From: Cryptomeria japonica | Taxonomy: Eukaryota > Streptophyta > Pinopsida > Cupressales > Cupressaceae | Length of the DNA stretch: 64,000 nt | Assembly (NCBI RefSeq): GCF_030272615.1 | Contig: NC_081412.1 | Coordinates: forward strand, 343,781,870-343,845,869 | Direction of reading: 5' to 3' | Shown here: piece after piece, positions 57,045 through 64,000 of the stretch | Position numbering within the stretch: position 1 is the first letter of the stretch | How the letters are laid out: each line of letters starts with the position of its first letter | The notes under the pieces: generated by a model | Seen by the model: the letters and a program-made list of their open reading frames with translations, nothing else | Told to the model about the DNA's origin: nothing | Databases searched by the model: none | Made by a program: the position numbers and the translations under genes

Positions 57045-58241
57045 TGTTGGCAATATGTTGGATTTGGTTAAGTTTTGTCATTGATTTCAACATAGTATCC
57101 CGGTTGGAGACTATCTTGGTTGGTCTTGGTGCTATTCTTGGTTTTGGTTGTGATTCTGGTCCAGTATGATCAAATCTCTAGAGTCAATTTTGGATGCTTA
57201 TTCTTGTGGGTTACATGCTTTCTATATTCTATTGGTTCATGATTTGGTGCTTTGGTTGTTATCGGTTTTGGTATTTTCCTTTATTGGCTTGCCTCTGCTA
57301 TCCCGGTTGGCTTTACCAATATGTTGTTTTCATGACTTGGTCAGTGGATTTTGGGTCCGACTTATGGAATTGGTTTCTCTCGTGCTAAAGATGTTTCTTG
57401 ATTATGTCTCAAACATTTGGTGACTTTTCATTGGATGGCATGTTATTATGATGGTCCTATTTGCATCGATTAAACTTTCTGTTATTTCACTAAGGGTTTC
57501 TATCGGTTGGTGAAGCATATTAGATTTTGGTCTTAGCAGAATTTCCAGCGGATATAATTGTTTAGATATTTAATTGAGGTCCATTCTATGTAATGTAAAT
57601 CATAATATTGGTCTAGTGGTATCGTGTGTTGCAATTTTTGGTAATTATGGGTTTAGGGTTTAGCCAACCTTGTCAATAAGGTTGATGATTTGTATTTACA
57701 GGTGACTTATTCATGTAATTTGGAAATCAATGGTTAAGGGTGGTTATGTATGCATTATCAGAGAAAGGATTATGTGCGAATAGAGTCATATTATTCCAGT
57801 GAAGGTTGGAAAGGTTTTGTATTGCATAGTAGACATTAGTGCTTAATCGGAACTATACCAGACATTAGTATATGCTACTTTCATAGTTCATTTCTTTCCA
57901 GATTGTAGTTCAATGTTTATGTAAGTCAATGAGACTTCCCTTTGTGATGAGTCATACGCTCTAGGTTGTTGGCCTTTCTGCAAGTGCAGACCCCATTGTA
58001 ATTATTCATAATACTACTATAGAGTATTCATCTAATTGTGGGTAGGGTTTTCCACCATGGTTTTTCCCTTTTCGGGTTTTCCACATCAAAATATTGGTGT
58101 TATGTGTGTTATTATTTCATGATATATCTTTAATTGTGTTGTGCTCTGGTATAAGGTTTATAATTGAATTAATTATTGTACTTGTGAGTAAACTGATTCA
58201 TCCCCCTCTCAATTTATTGTCGCTATTAGTGCATTCCAACA
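57045..58241 (+). repeat. 5' LTR of copia F (1,197 bp)
   Basis: Runs TGTTGGCAATATG ... TGCATTCCAACA. Matches 61671-62889 with many substitutions. Confidence 0.9.
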
Positions 58242-58243
58242 AT

Positions 58244-58255
58244 TGGTATCAGAGC
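58244..58255 (+). promoter_or_regulatory. Primer-binding site of copia F
   Basis: TGGTATCAGAGC, initiator tRNA-Met complement, two bases after the LTR. Confidence 0.88.
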
Positions 58256-58296
58256 AAGGTCCTCTCTGTAGAATCTTAACCGCTTGAGGAGATCCA

Positions 58297-59170
58297 ATGG
58301 AAAGTACATCAAGTTCTACATTCAATCCTTACCAGAAGGAGAGTCCCGGATTTGATGCTACAAATTATAAAATACGGAAGGAGCAAATAAATATTCATCT
58401 CAGATGTCTTGGAGATGAAGTTTGGGAGATAGTGGAGAAAGGGTATATACCTCATGACCCTAATTCTAGAACACCGACACCAACTGATGAACAAAAGAGA
58501 GCTGAAAATGTTGTCAGAGAAAAAGAAGCATTGTTAAGTGCCCTATCTGATAAAAAGCTATTGATTGTTATAGAGTTGGAGAATGCTAAGCTGATCTAGA
58601 CAAAGATTGAAACTCTTTATGAAGGTTACTGGGTTGTGAAAATTGCAAAACTTGAAGGTTTCTGGGTAAGATATGAAACTTTAAAGATGGAAGAAGATGA
58701 GAAGATAAGTTCTTTCATGGATAGATTTAATGAGATTTTCATGGGTATACAATGTTGTGGCAAATCAGTTAGTGAGGATGAGATAGTGTCAAAAGTGATG
58801 AGAGTTCTACCTCCATCTTAGAAGATGAAGCCTACTGCTATTAATAAACTCCAAACAATGTCAAGTACCCCTGTCACCAGAGATACATTATTTGGGAAAT
58901 TGATTGCTTTTGAACTTGAAGAACTTGGAGATCAGAGTGCTGCTAAAACTGAGATAGATTGGAAAGAGATGTATGCTAAGGATATGGAGGAAATTGAAAG
59001 AGAATAAAGAGAACTTGAAGAGCTAGAAGCGCTGATTGCTAGAAGAATTGCTAAAGGGCCAGCTAGAAGTAAGTATGAAGGAAAAGTCCCTTTTAAAAGT
59101 TTTTCATGCAATAAGATTGGTCATTTTGCATCTAGATGTCCTGAAAGAGATGCTAGGAATAATGAAAGAT
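58297..59170 (+). pseudogene. gag: Gag of copia F
   Basis: It starts MESTSSSTFNPYQ at 58297. Blocks HLRCLGDEVWEIVEKGYIP, VKIAKLEGFWVRYETLKM and DEIVSKVMRVLPPS parallel copia G. Stops at 58597, 58819 and 59005. The zinc knuckle reads KSFSCNKIGHFASRC, with Ser in place of the first Cys. Confidence 0.87.
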
Positions 59171-60750
59171 TTGTGAGGAATTATAATCCTAATCCTGAAT
59201 ATCCGAGCAAACCTAGATTCATAAGAAATGAGGATAAATCATGGTATTATGCCGCTGATGATGATTTTAGTATTATTGATGATGATGAACTTGTGAGTGG
59301 ATCTAGTAATGGTGCCTCATCTGACAAATATTGGGTCTTTATTGCTATTAAGGATGATTCTCTAGAATCTGTCATTGAAACAACACATATTGAAGAAAAG
59401 GCTTTAGCTACCAAAATCAAAGAGAAGGATGAATGGGCTATAGACAGTGGTTTCTCGCATCACATGACTGGTGACAATAGAAAGTTCTTATCATTGCAAG
59501 AATTTGATGGTGGATTGGTCAGATTTGGAGACAACAAGGCATATAGGATCAAAGGAAAATTAACAATATCATTGGATGGTAAAACTAATATTGATAATAT
59601 TTATTATGTTGAAGTCTTAAAGAATAATATTTTAAGTGTAGGTCAGATGGTGGATAGAGGATTTCATTTGCAATTCAAGGATGGAAAATATAAGATCATC
59701 AATAGATCTCGATTGGAGATTGATTCCAGAACTCAGACCAAAGGTAATATCTTTCATTTGAACTCTGATGAGAAGGCTTGCTTGATTGCTCAGATTGACG
59801 AAAGTTGGTTATGGTATAAGAGGATGTGTCATGTAAATTTTGATTGTATAGTAAAGATCAGTTCAATATTGGCTGTTAGAGATTTTCCCAAGATTGTAAA
59901 CCTCCTAATCTGGTATGTAGAGAATGTCAAATTGGTAAGCAAGTTAGAACTTCTTTCAGAAGTGTACATGATAAATCCAATAAAATTCTTGATCTTATTC
60001 ATACTGATTTGTGTGAACCGGCAAGGACTAAAAGCTTTCAAGGTGATAGATATTTTATGTTACTTATTAATGACTATTCTAGAATGATGTGGGTAGTATT
60101 TTTGAAAGAGAAATCTGAAGCTTTTGAGAAATTCAAAATATTTAAAGCTATGGTTGAGACTAAGACATGACTAAAGATAAAGTGTTTAAGATTATATCAT
60201 GGCGATGAGTTTGCATTCGGTGAGTTCAACAACTTTTGTGAAAGGAATGGTATTAGGAGACAACTTTTTGCACCTAGGACTCCACAATAGAATGGATGAG
60301 TGGAAAGAAAGAACAAAACAATTTTGGATGCAACAAGGACAATGATGACAAAAAAATAGATCACCTGATATCTATTGGAGGGAAGTTGTCAATACAATGG
60401 TATATACTTTCAATGAAGTACACATAAAAGGTGATACCAATAAGACTCCTTATGAATTATGGTTTGGTCATACTCCTACTATTAGATATTTCAAAAATTT
60501 TGGAAGAAAATGTTACATTAGAAGACATGATGCGTTAGGAAAGTTTGATCCTAGAAGTGATGAAGGAATATTTTTGGGTTATTCTACTAAGAGAAAAGCA
60601 TATAAATGTTATAACAAAATATTGAATAGGATAATGGAAAACATAAATGTCAAGGTGGATGAGCATGGCAATAATCAGATCAGATCATTTGATTATGGAC
60701 CGGAAAATGAATTTATCAGACCTAAACCAGTAGTGCAAGATTTAGTTTAA
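59171..60750 (+). pseudogene. pol: Protease and integrase of copia F
   Basis: The open segment 59173-60087 contains the protease WAIDSGFSHHMTGD (intact DSG), then LWYKRMCHVNFDCI, the integrase zinc region with its leading His changed. A frameshift near 59900 moves the core to another frame (HTDLCEPARTKSFQGDRY, then DYSRMMWV). TGA at 60168 and TAG and TGA near 60290-60300 follow. The C-terminal segment 60397-60750 has KTPYELWFGHTP and KAYKCYNK blocks. Confidence 0.85.
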
Positions 60751-60974
60751 AACAGTGAACCAGTGACACCGGTAGCATCAAAAAATTCAACATTGATAGA
60801 TGAACAATAAAATAAGTCTACAAATCAAGAAAATTCAAAGACTCTTGGGTATGTAAAACTAAATCATTCCAAAGATTAGATCTTTGGGGATTATTGCATG
60901 GTGTGTGCCCTTGGTTTCCTTGTGTTGTGCACCACAGTACTTAGGATTGTGACATAGTATGCATTCTTTCTTAG
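60751..60974 (+). other. Deletion junction of copia F, reverse transcriptase missing
   Basis: After integrase-linker sequence, about 100 bases (near 60880-60974) match neither side of a copia polyprotein, and RNase H starts directly after. Copia G has about 1.5 kb of polymerase at this place. The filler origin is unknown. Confidence 0.7.
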
Positions 60975-61374
60975 GACAAAGTCGGTTTCGTAGCCTAGTA
61001 AGAAACAATCATGCACTTCGTTGTCTACTGCTGAAGCAGAATATGTTGCAGCTGCTACCAACTGTACTCATATTTTATGGATGAAACAAATGTTAAAGGA
61101 TATAAGGGTAAGTTATGATGAGCATATTGTTATTCACTATGATAATACTGTTGCTATTGATATGTCAAAGAATCCGTTATTTCATTCTAAATCAAAACAT
61201 ATTTTTATAAGGTATAATTTCTTGAAAGAAAAGCTTAAAGCAAAGGAAGTTAGATTGGTTTATGTGCCTACTAAGGAACAAATTGCAGATATTCTAGTGA
61301 AAACATTTCCTAAAGACACTTTTGAATATCTCAGAGATCAGTTGGGGGTTACCAACCCTCTAAAAGAGACTTAG
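60975..61374 (+). pseudogene. pol: RNase H of copia F
   Basis: Blocks STAEAEYVAAATNCTHILWM (catalytic Glu), IHYDNTVAIDMSKNPLFHSK and TKEQIADILVKTFPKDTFEY. The N-terminal catalytic Asp region is lost with the deletion. TAG at 61372 is the natural-looking end. Confidence 0.86.
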
Positions 61375-61670
61375 AGATGCATAGATGCATCAATTTGATG
61401 AGCCTATCAAACATACTTTTCTGATCTGGGTTGATGAAGATGGTGCTACTAATTAGGGGGAGTAGTCAGTTGTTTGGTTGAGTACTCTTGGTTTAGTATC
61501 CATCCTTTGTCATTGATGACAAAGGGGGGGGGTATTTATGTGAAAAACTATTAGATCTTTTGATGGTGTTTATTTCAGACCAATCTTTTCTCTTTTGGAG
61601 ATTGTTGGCATTCCTTGGCACTTGGATGTTTTTCACATTTAGTGTTGCCATCAATGCCAAAGGGGGATAT
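61375..61670 (+). other. Copia F 3' untranslated part with polypurine tract
   Basis: No gene. Two G-rich tracts occur, GACAAAGGGGGGGGG near 61519 and CCAAAGGGGGATAT at 61657-61670, the second abutting the 3' LTR. Confidence 0.7.
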
Positions 61671-62889
61671 TTCTGGCAATATGTTGGATTTGGTTAAGTC
61701 TTTCCATTTATGTCAACACTATATCTCGATTGGAGACTATCTAGGTTGGATCTATCTCGGTTAGTCTTGGTGATATTCTTGGTTTTGGTTGTGATTTTGA
61801 TCCGGTATGATCAGATCTCTAGAATCAGTCTTGGATGCTTATTTTGGGGGGTTACATGCTTTCTATATTCTATTGGTTCATGATTTGGTGCTTTGGTTGT
61901 TATTGCTTTTGGTATTTTTCTTTATCGACTTGCCTCTGCTATCCCAGTTAGCTTTTACGGTATGTTGTTTTGGTGACTTGGTCAGTGGATTTTGGGTTTG
62001 GCTTATGGAATTGGTTTCTCTCATGTTGAAGGTGTTTCTTGATCATGTCTTGAACATTTGGTGAGTTTGCATTGGATGGCATGTTATTATGATGGTCCTA
62101 TTTGGATCTAGTGAAACTTTATGTTATTTCACTGAGGGTTTCTACCAATTGGTGAAGCGTATTAGATTTTGGTCTTAGTGGAATTCTGGTGGATATAATT
62201 ATTTGAATATTTGATTTCATCCATGATATGTAATGTAAATCATAATATTGGTCTAGTGGTATCGTGTGATGTAATTTTTGGTAATTATGGGTTTATGGGT
62301 GTAGGGTTTAGCCGACCTTGTCAATAAGGTTGATGATCTGTATTTATAGGTGACTTACTCATGTAATTTGGGAATTGATGGTTATGGGTGGTTATGTCTG
62401 CATTATCAGAGAAAGGATTATGTGTGAATAGAGTCATATCATTCTAGTGAAGGTTGGAAAGGTTTTGTATTGCAAAGAAGACATCAGTGCTTAATCGAAA
62501 CTATACCAGACATTAGTAGATGCTACTTTTATAGTTCATTTCTTTCCAGATTCTAGTTTGATGTTTATGTAAGTTAGTGAGACTTCCCTTTGTGATGAGC
62601 AGTGCGCCCTAGGTTGTTGGGGTTTCTACAAGTGTAGACCCCATTGTAATTATTCATAATACTACTGCAGAGTATTCATCTGATTGTGGGTAGGGTTTTC
62701 TTTCATGGTTTTTCCCTTTCTGGATTTTCCACGTCAAAATATTGTTGTTATGTGTGTTGTGCTTTCATGATATATCTTTCATTGTGTTGTGCTCTGGTAT
62801 AAGGTTTATAATGAATTAATTGATGTACTTGTGAGTAAACCTATTCACCCCCCCTCTCATTTTATTGTTAGTATCAGTGCATTCCAACA
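61671..62889 (+). repeat. 3' LTR of copia F (1,219 bp)
   Basis: Starts TTCTGGCAATATG (TG changed to TT) and ends TGCATTCCAACA at 62889, followed by CCACA. Confidence 0.88.
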
Positions 62890-63590
62890 CCACATTGGGT
62901 AATAGATAGTTATCTTTCAATGAAGATGTATTCAAGTTCCTACAATCTACACATAATCTGATATCCCCGTTCTTCTTCCTCACAGGCACCAAGTTAGATA
63001 CCGATGATGAATGTCTGATAGGCTTTATAATTCCAGCATCCCTTAGCTTAACCAATTCTTCTTGCATCTTGGGCACCAAAGTTGGATTAATTGGCCTTTG
63101 ATTGTGTCTGAAAGGCTTAGCACCTTCCTTCAAAAGGATTTCATGTTGAAACAAGTCTTCCCTATAAGCTTTAATATCATCATACGACAAAGCAAAGACA
63201 TGCCTACATTTTCTTAATAAGCCAATCAACATTTTTCTCACCTTTGGTGACATCTTCTTTTTAATGTATACCCTTTTTGGGGATCCCTATGTTCCTAGGT
63301 TTATATCCTCCAAATCTTCAAGGTGTGGGATAGCAGTGCCAGTCTTTGCCTTATCTTGATTGTCAAACACCCTTTCCAATATGACCAACCCTTTGGGAAT
63401 CTTATTAGTCTTTAATTGGATTACTTCATTCCCAAAGGCTATTTCCTTTCCATTCTATATTTGTACAAAGGCACCAAAATCAATCTCCTAACCCTTGTAC
63501 TGGTCTATACAAGTTAAAAATCTTAGAATATCATCATCATCATTGAAAACCTTCTAGTTTTCAATGTTGTCAAGGACTGAAGGCCTAGTT
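62890..63590 (-). pseudogene. pol: Reverse transcriptase N-terminal part and linker of element E
   Basis: The open segment (to 63253) has HVFALSYDDIKAYREDLFQH, KLRDAGIIKPIRHSS, VRKKNGDIRLCVDCRNLN and SLKDNYLLPNV, then copia F cuts in. Upstream, the linker continues across stops (LVILERVFDNQDK block), matching the D linker between added RNase H and polymerase. Confidence 0.86.
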
Positions 63591-64000
63591 TGAACCTCAA
63601 TCTTTGAGATTCCTACAAAAGTTATATCTTCTGGCCTTAAACAAATATTAGCTAGTAAGTTTGCCATCCTTTTATGGCTTCTTTCTTTCCAATCGATGTT
63701 AAATGCATCAAAAAATTTATTTTCATCCCATACAACATTTATGTATTTCTTCTACCTCTTATTCTTTGATGCATATTTTGATTTGATTTGGGATATTACT
63801 AACTTAGAATCTCCAATGTCCTTGAGATTCTTTATCCCATGCTTCTCAACTAGCCTCAATCCTAATAATAATGCCTCATACTCTACCACATTATTCGTAC
63901 ATGCAAATGAGAGAGTAAAAGAAAACTTAAACATTTTTTCATTAGGTGAGATGAATAATTCTCTTGCACCTGAGCCTTCTTGAGAGCTATCCCCATCAAA
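63591..64000 (-). pseudogene. pol: Added RNase H of element E (cut by the window edge)
   Basis: Sense enters with FDGDSSQEGSGARE (first Asp at the window edge), then NNVVEYEALLLGLRLVEKHG (Glu), DIGDSKLVISQIKSKYASKN (Asp) and RMANLLANI, where the last Asp has become Asn. It lies upstream of the polymerase, as in A and D. TAG after KNKR interrupts. Confidence 0.83.

Larger units (their letters stand above)
57045..62889 (+). mobile_element. Copia element F (plus strand), reverse transcriptase deleted
   Basis: Ty1/copia element inserted in the E reverse transcriptase. The 5' LTR is 57045-58241, PBS 58244, gag-protease-integrase 58297-60750, a deleted polymerase, RNase H 60975-61374, polypurine tract and 3' LTR 61671-62889. 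It cannot have moved on its own after the deletion. Its gag and LTR are related to copia G. Confidence 0.9.
44604..64000 (-). mobile_element. Gypsy element E (minus strand), oldest layer, open at both ends
   Basis: A diverged relative of A and D with the same plan. In sense from the right edge: added RNase H (64000-63600), reverse transcriptase (63300-62890, then 57044-56400 across copia F), degenerate RNase H (56400-55800), integrase (55756-54763), tRNA-like motif (54581-54600), and a 3' LTR starting near 54580 that holds ORF1 from 45631. Gypsy A cuts that ORF1 at 44604. Copia G and a rearrangement lie in the LTR upstream region. Protein blocks are recognisably related to A and D but clearly more diverged. 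Confidence 0.85.

Overview
This window reads as a large, transposon-packed plant nuclear genome, plausibly a gymnosperm or other big-genome seed plant. The species guess is inference: I see no host gene, rRNA or tRNA gene. Essentially all 64 kb is LTR retrotransposon sequence, stacked by repeated insertion into earlier insertions. Boundaries were read by eye from TG..CA ends, target-site duplications (TSDs), primer-binding sites (PBS) and paired LTR copies.

The stack, oldest to youngest: element E (Ty3/gypsy, minus strand, 44604-64000, both ends open) is the host layer. Into E went copia element G (minus, 46749-54522, rearranged), copia element F (plus, 57045-62889, inside the E reverse transcriptase, TSD CCACA/CTATA) and gypsy element A (plus, from before base 1 to 44603, inside the E ORF1). 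Into the 3' LTR of A went copia element H (minus, 15688-41637, TSD CTTTC). Into the gag of H went gypsy element D (minus, 19810-41047, TSD CCTCC). So E contains A, A contains H, and H contains D.

The main discovery is the architecture of gypsy elements A, D and E. Their LTRs are about 6.5-7.2 kb, and each LTR carries a long coding region (ORF1, about 1,200 codons, 753 codons unbroken in the 5' LTR of D). Every complete element therefore holds two copies of ORF1, both outside the gag-pol interior. The interior (about 7.2 kb) is ordered gag, protease, an added RNase H with intact catalytic acidic residues, reverse transcriptase, a degenerate RNase H lacking catalytic Asp, integrase. The added RNase H lies before the reverse transcriptase, in frame with it in D. 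A PBS-like motif occurs twice after the 5' LTR, and a near-reverse-complement of the PBS sits where a polypurine tract is expected, directly before the 3' LTR, in all three families.

The D LTRs also carry a roughly 278-bp tandem array (4 copies in the 5' LTR, 5 in the 3' LTR). Each unit holds an ACACGTGG-type G-box, a TGGGCC motif and an inverted pair CGCTATTTCGC / GCGAAATAGCG. The proteins encoded here would serve only element replication: gag particle, protease, reverse transcription and integration, plus the unknown ORF1 protein. All copies are broken by stops, many of them TAG at former CAG or TGG codons, as expected of methylated, silenced repeats.
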